Shown: positions 13,363 to 22,327, counted from the first letter of the stretch. The stretch: 64,000 bases of DNA from an uncultured Bacteroidia bacterium (GCA_902800965.1 CADCGK010000012.1:1-64000), one strand, 5' to 3'. The notes: generated from the sequence alone by a model not told the origin. A program made the numbers and translations.

Positions 13363-15398
13363 CTCTTCCCACCACGACGTTTCGGAGAATAGTATGATGG
13401 CTCCTCGTTGCGGGCAGCACCACGGCGACCACGGTTCGACTCCCGGGAACTTCTCGATGAACGAGGCCCGTCGATATCATAATCACTGGAACGGAAGCCT
13501 GAGCTTAAGCCACTTCCCTTCTTGGAACCACCCGAACGGGATTCCTTCTTCGGGCTTGAACTCTTCTCCTTCTTGGCACCAAAGCCACGTTCTTCGTTGC
13601 GTTTCTTGCGGGATGGACGGACATCGTCATCGTCAACGAACACATCGATGTTGTCTAAATGCTCGCGCCAGTCAGGGTCAAGCCACTCGTGGCCATCGCG
13701 GGAACGCTCAACCTTATATTTAGGCTTTTCGCCGCCTTCTTTCTTCTCCTCATGGACTTTCTTCTCGCGTTTGGGCTGTTCCTTGGCCACCTCCACCACG
13801 ATGCCTTTGGGGTTCTTACGCGGGTCGGAGAAGCACTCCAGGATCATCGGAACGAAGCTCTCTTCGACATCGACGTAGGAATAGTCGCCAAAGAGGTCGA
13901 TACGGCCAATCGGGATGTTCTTGGTGCGCGTCACGTCGTTGATCTTGCCGATGATCTTTTGCGGCAGGATATGGTCGTTCTTACCCATGCCGAAATAGAG
14001 GCGCTTCATGGTCTCGTCCATGCGGTCGCGCTCTTTCTTGCGCTCCTTCTTGTCCTTGTTTGCGTCCTTTTCATCGACATTGAGGTCAACAGCATCCTTG
14101 TAATAGTCGAGGAAACGGTTGAAGTTCAAGGCCACCATGCGAGTTATGAGTTCCTCGCGCGACATCCATTCCAGCTTCTTGAAGATAACGGGCAAGTAGT
14201 CGTCGATGTCCTCGCGGTTGATATCGACATGCTCGATGCGGTCGATGTGGTTGAAAAGCTGCTTTTCACAAACCTCTTTACCCGTAGGGATCAACGCCCT
14301 CTCGATGGGGCGACCCACGATCTTCTCGATCTGTTTGACTTTATGCTTCTCGCGGAGGTGCACCAGACTGATGCAGATGCCACGTTTGTCGGCACGACCT
14401 GTACGGCCGCTGCGGTGCACGTAGGTCTCGATGTCGTCGGGCAGGTTGTAGTTGATGATATGGGTCAGTTCCTTGACGTCGATGCCACGGGCGGCCACGT
14501 CAGTAGCCACCAGCAGTTGCAGGGAGCGTTTGCGGAAGTGGTCCATCACGTTGTCGCGCATGGCCTGTGAGAGGTCGCCATGAAGGGCGGCAGCGTTATA
14601 GCCGTCCTGGATGAGGCTGTCGGCGATCTCCTGGGTCTCCAGCTTGGTACGGCAGAAGATGATGCCATAGATGGAAGGCGTGTAGTCGATGATGCGCTTC
14701 AGCACCGAATAGCGGTCCTTGGCGGCCATCATATAGTACTTATGATCCACGTTGGCGGTACCCGAGTTGCGTTCACCCACGGACACTTTGACGGGATCGG
14801 TCATGTACTTGTTGAGGATAGCTTCCACCTCTTTCGGCATGGTAGCCGAGAAGAGCATGGTGCTGCGTTCCTTGGGCATGTACTCGAGGATGTCATCGAC
14901 TTCTTCCTGGAAGCCCATGTTGAGCATCTCATCGGCCTCGTCGAGGATCATGGTCTTGACGTTGCTGAAATCCACTTTGTTGCGGCGGATCATGTCGCGC
15001 AGACGACCAGGCGTAGCCACGATGATCTGTGGCTTCTTGGCGAGGTCCTTGAACTGCAGCTCGATGCTGGCGCCGCCATAGACCGGCACAATGAGGATTT
15101 CGGGGATGTACTTCGCATAGTTGCGTAGGTCCTTGGTGATCTGCATGCAGAGCTCACGTGTAGGACAGAGGATCAGCGCTTGGACACAGCGCTGTGAGGC
15201 GTCAATCTTCTGGAGCAACGGCAGTCCGAAAGCGGCTGTCTTTCCAGTACCCGTCTGGGCAAGACCTACGAAGTCAACGTCTTGCGCCAGCAACACAGGA
15301 ATCGCTTGTTCCTGTATTGGCATAGGATTCTCGAACCCCAGCTCCCCAATAGCCTTCAACAGAGCGGAGTTCAATCCAAAATCTGTAAATTGTGACAT
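13353..15398 (-). CDS. deaD: DEAD-box RNA helicase with DbpA-type RNA-binding domain and basic tail
   Basis: The 681-residue ATP-dependent RNA helicase has the Q motif region MPIQEQAIP, motif I AQTGTGKT (47-54), Ia PTREL, II DEADEMLNMGF, III SAT, and VI HRSGRTGRADKRG. A DbpA/CsdA-like RNA-binding domain follows (residues near 455-540, with ILPQKIIGKIND and IDLFGDYSYVDV). The last ~130 residues are Lys/Arg/Ser/Gly-rich and disordered, ending RRGGKRRG. Expected roles are ribosome assembly and cold adaptation. A TAATTTTG box lies upstream. The stop falls in the heptamer tract shared with menA. Confidence 0.95.
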   Translation of the reverse strand: MSQFTDFGLNSALLKAIGELGFENPMPIQEQAIPVLLAQDVDFVGLAQTGTGKTAAFGLPLLQKIDASQRCVQALILCPTRELCMQITKDLRNYAKYIPEILIVPVYGGASIELQFKDLAKKPQIIVATPGRLRDMIRRNKVDFSNVKTMILDEADEMLNMGFQEEVDDILEYMPKERSTMLFSATMPKEVEAILNKYMTDPVKVSVGERNSGTANVDHKYYMMAAKDRYSVLKRIIDYTPSIYGIIFCRTKLETQEIADSLIQDGYNAAALHGDLSQAMRDNVMDHFRKRSLQLLVATDVAARGIDVKELTHIINYNLPDDIETYVHRSGRTGRADKRGICISLVHLREKHKVKQIEKIVGRPIERALIPTGKEVCEKQLFNHIDRIEHVDINREDIDDYLPVIFKKLEWMSREELITRMVALNFNRFLDYYKDAVDLNVDEKDANKDKKERKKERDRMDETMKRLYFGMGKNDHILPQKIIGKINDVTRTKNIPIGRIDLFGDYSYVDVEESFVPMILECFSDPRKNPKGIVVEVAKEQPKREKKVHEEKKEGGEKPKYKVERSRDGHEWLDPDWREHLDNIDVFVDDDDVRPSRKKRNEERGFGAKKEKSSSPKKESRSGGSKKGSGLSSGFRSSDYDIDGPRSSRSSRESNRGRRGAARNEEPSYYSPKRRGGKRRG

Positions 15399-15428
15399 GA
15401 AATATTATGTGATGATTAAAAAGTGCGG

Positions 15429-15436
15429 CAAAATTA
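15429..15436 (-). promoter_or_regulatory. -7 box TAATTTTG for the DEAD-box helicase gene
   Basis: A TAnnTTTG match 31 bp upstream of the ATG, in the divergent spacer. Confidence 0.6.
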
Positions 15437-15449
15437 CGGTTTTTTTCTC

Positions 15450-15457
15450 TATTTTTG
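15450..15457 (+). promoter_or_regulatory. -7 box TATTTTTG for the serine hydrolase gene
   Basis: A TAnnTTTG match ending 9 bp before the ATG at 15467. It gives a very short leader and rules out an upstream TTG start that would overlap the box. Confidence 0.55.
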
Positions 15458-15466
15458 TCACTTAAA

Positions 15467-16669
15467 ATGAAGAAACGCACTTACTTCATATTATTTTGCT
15501 GTTGTCTGATCGGATTGGCCATCTGGGGACTCTGTGGAAGAAGGCATGGCGGTCACCAGAATGTTGTTCCCGTCTTGAACACCGACAGCCTCTTTGTTGA
15601 CTTGAACAAGGACAAGGTGGAGAAGCGCACCGCCATGGCCGACCGCTATTTCACTAACCTATGGAATGAAAGGATCCTGAACGGCGTGGTGCTGTATGCC
15701 GAAGAGGGCCAGGTCCTCTACAAGAAAGCTTTCGGATGGCGGAATCTCGTCAAACAGCAGGATTCCTTACGCGTTGACGACCAATTTCAGCTGGCTTCGG
15801 TATCGAAGATGTTCACCGCCGAAGCCATCATGCTGCTCCATTCGCAAGGCAAGTTGGATTATGACGACCTGGTCACAAAGTACATCCCCGAATTCCCCTA
15901 TAAAGGCATCACCATACGCCATCTGCTAAACCACCGCTCCGGCCTATCGCGTTACGAGACCTTGGCTGACGAGCACTGGCCCGACCGCGGCATCGCCGTT
16001 GACAATGAAGACATCGTCAAACTGTATGCGCAATACAAACCCGATCCATACAACCAACCAGATGTCACTTTCCATTACACCAATATCAATTATGCCTTGT
16101 TAGCCAATATCGTCGAGCGAGTTTCTGGGCAGCATTTCGAGGACTTCATGCAACAGCAAATCTTCGAGCCACTGGGTATGACACGTTCCTACATCTTTTC
16201 CATGAGGAATTCCAAGAGGGTGCAACCCCATGTCAGCACCGACGTCCAGGGACATATCATGCTAAGCAAAGGACCCAAAAGAGCCGAGGACGACTACCTG
16301 AACGGGGTGATGGGCGACAAGATGATGTATTCCACTGTCGATGACCTTTACAAGTTCTGCCTGGCCGTGGAGCACAACACCTTCCTTCCCGACAGCATAC
16401 AGCAGAAGGCATTCGTACCTGGCTCTCCGGAGTGGAAAAGCGGAGAGAACTACGGCTTTGGATGGAGGATGAATGAGAAGCATCCCGGAGTCGTGTTCCA
16501 TTTCGGATGGTGGAAAGGCTACCGGTCCTTCTTCATCAGGGACTTGGAAAAACACCGCGTCCTCATCGTCCTGACCAACACTAGTAGCAGTGCAGTCGGC
16601 GAAGAGCTTTGGGATTTCGTCAACGACACAACGGTGAGACTACCCGAGTCCTGCCCTATCGAAAACTAG
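15467..16669 (+). CDS. Serine hydrolase of the class C beta-lactamase/PBP-like family
   Basis: The 400-residue exported protein has an N-terminal hydrophobic signal anchor (YFILFCCCLIGLAIWGLCG). The beta-lactamase-fold catalytic motifs are visible: SxxK as SVSK near residue 122, YxN as YTN near 202, and a C-terminal HFGWWKGY block in place of KTG, as in DD-peptidase/esterase relatives. HRSGLSRY after the SxxK region is typical of PF00144. The likely substrate is a cell-wall peptide or an ester; resistance to beta-lactams is not implied. It converges on rprY, and the two stops overlap in one CTAG (16666-16669). Confidence 0.87.
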   Translation: MKKRTYFILFCCCLIGLAIWGLCGRRHGGHQNVVPVLNTDSLFVDLNKDKVEKRTAMADRYFTNLWNERILNGVVLYAEEGQVLYKKAFGWRNLVKQQDSLRVDDQFQLASVSKMFTAEAIMLLHSQGKLDYDDLVTKYIPEFPYKGITIRHLLNHRSGLSRYETLADEHWPDRGIAVDNEDIVKLYAQYKPDPYNQPDVTFHYTNINYALLANIVERVSGQHFEDFMQQQIFEPLGMTRSYIFSMRNSKRVQPHVSTDVQGHIMLSKGPKRAEDDYLNGVMGDKMMYSTVDDLYKFCLAVEHNTFLPDSIQQKAFVPGSPEWKSGENYGFGWRMNEKHPGVVFHFGWWKGYRSFFIRDLEKHRVLIVLTNTSSSAVGEELWDFVNDTTVRLPESCPIEN

Positions 16670-17355
16670 GCTTTCACCACCAGTTTGAAGCCCACGCCGT
16701 GGACATTGACCAGCTCCACGTTGGGTTCATCCTTGAAATACTTACGCAGTTTGGTGACATAGACATCCATGGAACGTGCGTTGAAATAGGAGTCCTCGTA
16801 CCAAACCTTTTCCAATGCCACCGTCCGCTCAAGGGTCTCGTTCATGTTTTCACATAACAGAAGCAGCAGATCTGCCTCCTTTGAAGTGAGTTTGCGGCTC
16901 TGGTCGCCTTTGGTCAGCACATGTCGAGCAGCATCGAAAGTGTAATTGCCCAATTTGAAGGTGGTTGGGGTCGATGTCTCGACTGAAGTCCTGTTAAACA
17001 CCGCATGGATACGAAGCAGCAGCTCGTCCATGCTGAAAGGTTTCGTGATGTAATCGTCTGCTCCCAGCTTAAAGCCTTCGATCACATCCTTTTGGGTTGT
17101 CTTGGCCGTCAGGAAAATGATCGGGATGCGTTTATTGATCTTCTTGACTTCCTTGGCCAATGTGAAGCCATCCATCAGAGGCATCATAACATCAAAAATA
17201 CAGAAGTTGAAGTTGCCCGAACGGAAAGTCTCGAGCGCTTCTTCTCCATTGGTGCACAAAGTGACAGCGATGTCCTTTGCTTCAAGATACTTCTTAAGGA
17301 TGACACCCAAGTTCTTATCATCTTCAGCTAGAAGTGTGTTGATCTTTTGTGCCAT
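16666..17355 (-). CDS. rprY: OmpR-family response regulator (RprY-like)
   Basis: The 229-residue protein has a receiver domain with the acidic pair ED (about 16-17), phospho-acceptor Asp in FCIFDVMMPLMDG (near 55) and Lys in FLTAKTT (near 105), then GADDYITKPFS. The C-terminal winged helix contains LTSKEADLLLLL and VYVTKLRKYF. The sequence resembles RprY of Bacteroides fragilis. It lies 2 bp downstream of its sensor kinase gene and is co-transcribed with it. Confidence 0.9.
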   Translation of the reverse strand: MAQKINTLLAEDDKNLGVILKKYLEAKDIAVTLCTNGEEALETFRSGNFNFCIFDVMMPLMDGFTLAKEVKKINKRIPIIFLTAKTTQKDVIEGFKLGADDYITKPFSMDELLLRIHAVFNRTSVETSTPTTFKLGNYTFDAARHVLTKGDQSRKLTSKEADLLLLLCENMNETLERTVALEKVWYEDSYFNARSMDVYVTKLRKYFKDEPNVELVNVHGVGFKLVVKA

Positions 17356-17357
17356 TT

Positions 17358-18572
17358 TTAAGTAGTTTTAAAAATTTTCAATGGCAAAGATACAATAAAA
17401 GTCGCTCCCTCCCCCAATTTACTCTCCACTTTTATCGTGCCTTTATGGTATTTCACAACATGCTGGACATAATTCAGCCCCAATCCATACCCTTTTACGT
17501 AATGCTTGTTGTCAGTGTTCACCCTTGCGAACGCCTCAAAGATGATCTTTTGGTCCGACTTGGCAATGCCAATGCCATTATCCTTGAAACTGATCTCAAT
17601 GGTATCCTCCACATTTCTAGTGCTGATGGTGATTAGCGGCGGGCCTTTACGGTATTTGATGGCATTGTCAATCAAATTCGAGAAAGAGTTGGCCAGATGA
17701 ACGGTATCGCCGGAAACAACATCATTCGTAGCTTGGAAATCGAAAACCAACTCCCCATGACACTCATTCAAAGAGAGCCTATGCACTTCAGCGATGGTGG
17801 TCAAAAGCTTGTGGACATACACATCCTTACGCTCTCGTTGGGTCTGCTCGTTACGGAAAATGGTCAACACCTCTTCCAAGAGCCCCTGCATGGTCTTGGT
17901 CTCATCAGAAATCATCCTCAGATATGAGAGCTCGGATTCCCTATCCAGAGCAATGGAATCATCGAGCATCAATTGGGTGGCCAAGCTGATGGAAGTCACC
18001 GGGGTTTTCAGCTCATGCGTGATATTATGCACCATGCGTTCCCTGAAATAATTGATTTTACGCTGCTTGAACAAGATGAAAAAGAAACTGACGAAACACA
18101 GCAAGATCAACACCAACAGGAGAAACATGATGATTCGGTTTACCAATTCATCCCATAAGAACCGCTTCTCAATATTGGGGAAATAAATATAAAGTATGTC
18201 GAGATGCGTCTCCTCATCAGAAATGCTCAACAAGTTGTATTGAAAGCCCTTTTCGAGCATAGACTTTTCGTCGGCGTTGTCCGAGACAGCATGAAAAGAG
18301 TTCTCATCTTCACAAAACAGGCCCAGCTGAAAGACTTCATTAATGCCTTTTTCGCTTAATTTTTCTGCGATATGAGCGCTGATCAAATCCAAATCAACGG
18401 AATCAAACCTTTGCATTGACTCGTCAATAATATCGTCAACCTTGACGCGAAACAATTCCTTCTGGTTGGAAAAAGCCCTGTTAGCCAGATGGATTTGGGA
18501 AATCAGCAGACAAACCCAAACCACCACCAAGCCAATGGTAAACCCAATCAAACTCCAATTGTTGTTTTTCAT
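17358..18572 (-). CDS. rprX: Sensor histidine kinase (RprX-like)
   Basis: The 404-residue inner-membrane kinase has transmembrane segments near 8-27 and 139-165 enclosing a periplasmic sensor domain. The H box is MVHNITHELKTPV (near 182-194), followed by the N box NLIDNAIKYR, G1 DNGIGIA and G2 GYGLGLNYV. First gene of the rprX-rprY operon, with a TATCTTTG box upstream. RprX-like kinases have been linked to envelope and redox responses in Bacteroidota; the signal here is unknown. Confidence 0.9.
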   Translation of the reverse strand: MKNNNWSLIGFTIGLVVVWVCLLISQIHLANRAFSNQKELFRVKVDDIIDESMQRFDSVDLDLISAHIAEKLSEKGINEVFQLGLFCEDENSFHAVSDNADEKSMLEKGFQYNLLSISDEETHLDILYIYFPNIEKRFLWDELVNRIIMFLLLVLILLCFVSFFFILFKQRKINYFRERMVHNITHELKTPVTSISLATQLMLDDSIALDRESELSYLRMISDETKTMQGLLEEVLTIFRNEQTQRERKDVYVHKLLTTIAEVHRLSLNECHGELVFDFQATNDVVSGDTVHLANSFSNLIDNAIKYRKGPPLITISTRNVEDTIEISFKDNGIGIAKSDQKIIFEAFARVNTDNKHYVKGYGLGLNYVQHVVKYHKGTIKVESKLGEGATFIVSLPLKIFKTT

Positions 18573-18598
18573 GAAATGCTACTTTTGACAAAGGCTTA

Positions 18599-18606
18599 CA
18601 AAGATA
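18599..18606 (-). promoter_or_regulatory. -7 box TATCTTTG for rprX-rprY
   Basis: An exact TAnnTTTG match on the minus strand, 27 bp upstream of the rprX ATG. Confidence 0.65.
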
Positions 18607-18676
18607 AGAAAGATTCATAAAAACAAAAAAAGAATAAATTTTTGTATCAGATTGACTCATGTTTCAGGAAAACCCT

Positions 18677-18684
18677 TATCTTTG
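18677..18684 (+). promoter_or_regulatory. Promoter (-33 TTG at 18652, -7 TATCTTTG) for a candidate small RNA
   Basis: An exact TAnnTTTG box has a TTG 22 bp upstream, close to the Bacteroidota promoter spacing. No open reading frame follows before the terminator at 18768-18800. Confidence 0.6.
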
Positions 18685-18690
18685 CATCGG

Positions 18691-18800
18691 TTCTTATCAT
18701 AATGACCTTACAACAGAAGAAATTTTGTTGTAATTTAAAGGTTTCATAAATTTTGGTTTTTGGTTCTAGAAAATCCCTGCTTTTGTAGGGATTTTCTTGT
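18691..18800 (+). ncRNA. Candidate small RNA between rprX and pgi
   Basis: The segment has its own promoter, a perfect 8-bp stem TTACAACA/TGTTGTAA (18708-18715 with 18726-18733, extendable by three pairs to a small loop) and an 11-bp terminator stem followed by TGTTTTATT. pgi has a separate promoter box after the terminator, so this is probably an independent transcript of about 105 nt rather than a pgi leader. An attenuator role cannot be excluded. I do not recognise a known RNA family. Confidence 0.5.
18768..18800 (+). terminator. Rho-independent terminator of the candidate small RNA
   Basis: An 11-bp stem, AGAAAATCCCT with AGGGATTTTCT and an 8-nt loop, is followed by a T-rich tail. Confidence 0.8.
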
Positions 18801-18808
18801 TTTATTCC

Positions 18809-18816
18809 TATCTTTG
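18809..18816 (+). promoter_or_regulatory. -7 box TATCTTTG for pgi
   Basis: An exact TAnnTTTG match ending 17 bp before the pgi ATG, downstream of the terminator. Confidence 0.65.
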
Positions 18817-18833
18817 CCAAAAATACCTCTACC

Positions 18834-20177
18834 ATGAAACTAGAATTAACACACACCAATTCCTTCATTGGCAAGGAAAGCATTCAATCTTACGAATCGA
18901 CGATTGCTTCGACTTACAATACCATTTACAATAAAACCGGCGCCGGCAACGACTTTCTTGGTTGGGTCAACCTGCCTTCTGAAATCGATGAAAACTTCAT
19001 CGCCGACATAGAAAAAACCGCCTACGAGTTGCGCAAAAAATCAGAGATCTTCGTGGTTGTCGGCATCGGCGGATCTTATTTAGGCGCCCGTGCCGTCATC
19101 GAAGCCTTGCAGAACCACTTCGCCTCCCTGACCAACGAGAAACCTCTGATTGTATATGCCGGTCACAACATGAGCGAGGACTACTTGAGCGAGCTGCTGG
19201 CCATTCTCGAAAAGAAAGACTACTCGATGGCCGTGATTTCCAAGTCGGGAACCACGACGGAGCCCGCCATCGCCTTCCGCATCCTGAAGCAACACATCAT
19301 CAAAAAATACGGCGAAACAGAGGCCGCCTCGCGCATCGTCGCCATCACCGACAAGGCCAAAGGCGCTTTGAAACAACTGGCCAACGTGAAAGGCTATAAG
19401 ACCTATATCGTCCCCGACGACGTGGGCGGTCGTTTCTCTGTGCTAACCCCTGTGGGACTGCTGCCCATCGCCATGGCAGGCATCGACATCCGCGCATTGG
19501 TAAAAGGTGCCGTCGAGATGGAGAAGGCATGCAAGAACAACCCCACTTTGAATGGCAATATCGTGTCGGAGTACGCTGTAGTAAGACACCTTTTATATAA
19601 AGCCGGCAAGACCAACGAAATCATGGTCAACTACGAGCCTCGGCTGGTGTATTTCTCCGAATGGTGGAAACAGCTTTACGGCGAGAGTCACGGCAAGGAC
19701 CACAAAGGCATCTTCCCGGCTTCGGTCACCTTCAGCACCGACCTCCACTCCATGGGGCAGTACATCCAAGACGGTCTTCGCAACTTGTTTGAAACAGTGA
19801 TCTCGGTCGAGAACTCCAACCATGAACTCCGCATCCCCCTGGAAAACGAGGATCTCGACCAGCTCAACTACATCGCTGGAAAACGCATCTCTGAAGTGAA
19901 TCACAAGGCTGAACTCGGCACCATGCTGGCCCATGTGGATGGCGGCGTACCCGTAATCCGTATCGTCATCCCCGAAGTGTCTGCTTTTGTGCTCGGTCAG
20001 TTGATCTACTTCTTCGAGATGGGCTGCGCCTTGAGCGGTTACATGCTGGAAGTGAACCCCTTTGACCAGCCCGGCGTGGAAGCATATAAAAAGAACATGT
20101 TTGCCCTACTAGGCAAAAAAGGCTATGAGGCGCAGACTGAGGCGCTGAATAAGAGACTGGGGGGAGATAAGAGATAA
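18834..20177 (+). CDS. pgi: Glucose-6-phosphate isomerase
   Basis: The 447-residue enzyme interconverts glucose-6-phosphate and fructose-6-phosphate. Short bacterial PGI motifs are clear: VVGIGGSYLGARA near 77-89, ISKSGTTTEPAIAFR near 135-149, GGRFSVLTPVG near 198-208, and ESHGKDHKGIFP with the catalytic Glu near 283. The last residues DKR and the stop lie in a heptamer tract that also resembles the end of purC. Confidence 0.97.
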   Translation: MKLELTHTNSFIGKESIQSYESTIASTYNTIYNKTGAGNDFLGWVNLPSEIDENFIADIEKTAYELRKKSEIFVVVGIGGSYLGARAVIEALQNHFASLTNEKPLIVYAGHNMSEDYLSELLAILEKKDYSMAVISKSGTTTEPAIAFRILKQHIIKKYGETEAASRIVAITDKAKGALKQLANVKGYKTYIVPDDVGGRFSVLTPVGLLPIAMAGIDIRALVKGAVEMEKACKNNPTLNGNIVSEYAVVRHLLYKAGKTNEIMVNYEPRLVYFSEWWKQLYGESHGKDHKGIFPASVTFSTDLHSMGQYIQDGLRNLFETVISVENSNHELRIPLENEDLDQLNYIAGKRISEVNHKAELGTMLAHVDGGVPVIRIVIPEVSAFVLGQLIYFFEMGCALSGYMLEVNPFDQPGVEAYKKNMFALLGKKGYEAQTEALNKRLGGDKR

Positions 20178-20206
20178 AAGATAAGAGATAAGAGATAAAA
20201 GATAAA
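20165..20206. repeat. Heptamer tandem repeat (AGATAAA/AGATAAG) at the pgi stop
   Basis: Six 7-bp units hold the pgi stop and end AGTT directly before the TTG start of the next gene, as in the purC spacer. Confidence 0.9.
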
Positions 20207-20208
20207 AG

Positions 20209-21444
20209 TTGAAAGAAATCATTGAGATTATGGCGCCAGTGGGCTCTTATGAGGCACTGGCGGCTGCTATACAAGCTGGTGCTGGAAGCGTGTATTTCGG
20301 CATCGGGAAACTTAATATGCGCTCGCGGTCGGCAAAGAACTTCACCCTCGATGACCTACGACAACTTGCCGAAATCTGCAACGCCAACGGCGTGAAGAGC
20401 TACGTTACGGTGAACACGGTGATCTACGATGAGGAGATGGAAGAAATGCACCAACTGTTGGATGCCATCAAGGCCAACGGCATCTCCGCCATTATCGCCT
20501 CCGACCAGAGCGTGATCCAATACGCCCGTCAGATCGGCGTGGAAGTACACATGTCCACCCAATGCAACATCACCAATCTGGAAGCGGTGAAATACTATTC
20601 CCAATTTGCCGATGTGATGGTGACCGCCCGTGAGCTTAACATCGACCAGGTAAAGCACATCACCGAGGAAATTGAACGTCAACAGATCCGCGGTCCTCAC
20701 GGCAATCTGGTGCGCATCGAGGTGTTCTGCCACGGGGCGCTGTGCATGGCCATCTCGGGCAAGTGCAACTTGAGTCAGGATATCTTCAATGCCTCTTCCA
20801 ACCGTGGCGCCTGCCTGCAACTCTGCCGCCGCAGCTACGACGTGAAGGAACGCGATGACGGCTATGAACTGGCCTTGGACAACGAATACATCATGTCGCC
20901 CAAGGACCTCTGCACCCTACCCTTCCTGGATCGGGTGTTGGACGCTGGGGTGGAAGTGCTGAAGATCGAAGGCCGTGGCCGCTCCCCCGAATACACCAAG
21001 ATGACCGTGGAGGTCTATCACGAGGCGGTGAAGGCCATCCAGGAAGGCACCTTCACCCAAGAAAAAATCGATGCTTGGATGGAACGCCTGAAGAGCGTTT
21101 ATAACCGAGGCTTCTGGGACGGCTATTACCTAGGGCGTCGCACCTTCGAGTGGTCGAGACAATACGGCTCGCAAGCCACCCAGACCAAGGAATTCATCGG
21201 CACCGTCACCAACTATTTCAGCAGATTGAGCGTTGCCGAGATTCGTATCGAAACACATGACCTCAACGTCGATGACCCCATCATGATCATCGGACCCACC
21301 ACCGGTGTCTATGAAGACAGCATTCGCGAACTCCGCCTCGATGATGGGCCAGTACCAAGCGCCGTGAAAGGTGACATCTGCTCCATCCCCGTGAAATCGG
21401 TAGTCAGGAGAGGAGATAAAGTTTATAAGATAGTGAGGAGTTAG
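20209..21444 (+). CDS. Peptidase U32 family protein
   Basis: The 411-residue cytoplasmic protein starts with KEIIEIMAPVGSYEALAAAIQAGAGSVYFG-type sequence. It carries the U32 signature EVFCHGALCMAISGKC near 165-180, with later NRGACLQLCRR and LKIEGRGRSPEY. Several conserved Cys fit the iron-sulfur or zinc site proposed for this family, members of which act in rRNA hydroxylation (RlhA) or collagenase-like roles. The start is TTG at 20209 at the end of the heptamer tract; ATG 20230 would remove conserved residues. Confidence 0.85.
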   Translation: MKEIIEIMAPVGSYEALAAAIQAGAGSVYFGIGKLNMRSRSAKNFTLDDLRQLAEICNANGVKSYVTVNTVIYDEEMEEMHQLLDAIKANGISAIIASDQSVIQYARQIGVEVHMSTQCNITNLEAVKYYSQFADVMVTARELNIDQVKHITEEIERQQIRGPHGNLVRIEVFCHGALCMAISGKCNLSQDIFNASSNRGACLQLCRRSYDVKERDDGYELALDNEYIMSPKDLCTLPFLDRVLDAGVEVLKIEGRGRSPEYTKMTVEVYHEAVKAIQEGTFTQEKIDAWMERLKSVYNRGFWDGYYLGRRTFEWSRQYGSQATQTKEFIGTVTNYFSRLSVAEIRIETHDLNVDDPIMIIGPTTGVYEDSIRELRLDDGPVPSAVKGDICSIPVKSVVRRGDKVYKIVRS

Positions 21445-21462
21445 GAGGGAGGAGGGAGGAGT

Positions 21463-22272
21463 ATGCAGAATTTTAATATTCATACACACAGTATCTACTC
21501 AGATGGCAAATCCACTCCACGTGAGCATGTGGAGGAAGCCCTTCGTCAGGGATTGGTGAAACTGGGCTTTTCGGAGCACAGTCCCCTGCCCTTCGACAAC
21601 ACCTTTTCGGTGAAGAGCGAGCGGATGCCCGAGTATGTGGCTGAGATCGCCACCTTGAAAGAGGAATTCAAAGACCAAATTGAGATTCTTTGCGGTCTGG
21701 AAGCCGATTATATCCCTGGAGTTTCCGAGACTTTTTCCGCAACCAAAGAAAAATACCATCTGGATTATTTGATTGGCGGGGTGCATCTGGTGGGTCATTC
21801 TGCCAATCCAGAAGAGCTTTGGTTCATTGATGGTCCCAAATGGGAAATTTACGACGAGGGTTTAATGAAGTTCTTCGACGGCGATATCCGAAAAGGGGTT
21901 CGGGCTTTTTATGATCAGACCAACCAGATGCTTGAGCACGAGGAATTCGACATCATTGCCCATTTCGACAAAATCAAGATGCATAATCGGGATCGGTATT
22001 TTCATGAGGATGATGAATGGTACCGCAAACTTGCTTTGGAAACCCTCGACTTGATCCATCAGAAAGGCATCGTCATGGAGATCAATACGCGAGGCATCTA
22101 CAAGAAACGGTACAATGGCTTTTATCCTTCGCCATGGTTGCTCAAAGAGGCCTTCAAAATGGGCATTCCCACCATCATTTCCTCTGATGCCCATCATTAT
22201 TCCGAGCTGACACTGGAATTTGATTCCGCTTTTCGTCATTGCGAGGAGGTACGACGAAGCAATCCAACCTGA
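21463..22272 (+). CDS. PHP-domain phosphatase (histidinol-phosphatase-like), C-terminus replaced by a repeat
   Basis: The 269-residue metal-dependent hydrolase has HTHSIYSDG at 6-14, FSEHSPLPF near 33-41, GLEADYI, and SSDAHH near 240-245, the metal ligands of PHP phosphoesterases. Relatives hydrolyse histidinol phosphate or other phosphomonoesters. From residue 258 the sequence (RHCEEVRRSNPT) is encoded by the palindromic repeat at 22234-22327, so the usual ~25 C-terminal residues are missing and were not found after the repeat. Start ATG 21463 follows two GGAGGGA units. Confidence 0.82.
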   Translation: MQNFNIHTHSIYSDGKSTPREHVEEALRQGLVKLGFSEHSPLPFDNTFSVKSERMPEYVAEIATLKEEFKDQIEILCGLEADYIPGVSETFSATKEKYHLDYLIGGVHLVGHSANPEELWFIDGPKWEIYDEGLMKFFDGDIRKGVRAFYDQTNQMLEHEEFDIIAHFDKIKMHNRDRYFHEDDEWYRKLALETLDLIHQKGIVMEINTRGIYKKRYNGFYPSPWLLKEAFKMGIPTIISSDAHHYSELTLEFDSAFRHCEEVRRSNPT

Positions 22273-22327
22273 ACTGTCATAGCCATTTCGAGTCAGGTTA
22301 GATTGCTTCGCTGCGCTCGCAATGACG
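22234..22327. repeat. Palindromic interspersed repeat, copy D (complete, 94 bp)
   Basis: Ends CGTCATTGCGAG and CTCGCAATGACG, interior GAAGCAATCC and GATTGCTTCG inverted blocks. It supplies the last 12 codons and the stop of the PHP gene. Confidence 0.9.

Noticed and set aside
13659-14570. A long open frame antisense to the DEAD-box helicase.
   Set aside because: It is low in recognisable motifs, mirrors codon bias of the GC-rich sense gene and lacks a promoter box. The same holds for long antisense frames over groEL, pheT and trxB.
18647-18883. A 78-codon minus-strand frame across the small RNA region.
   Set aside because: It overlaps two promoters, a terminator and the pgi start, and shows no protein-like pattern.
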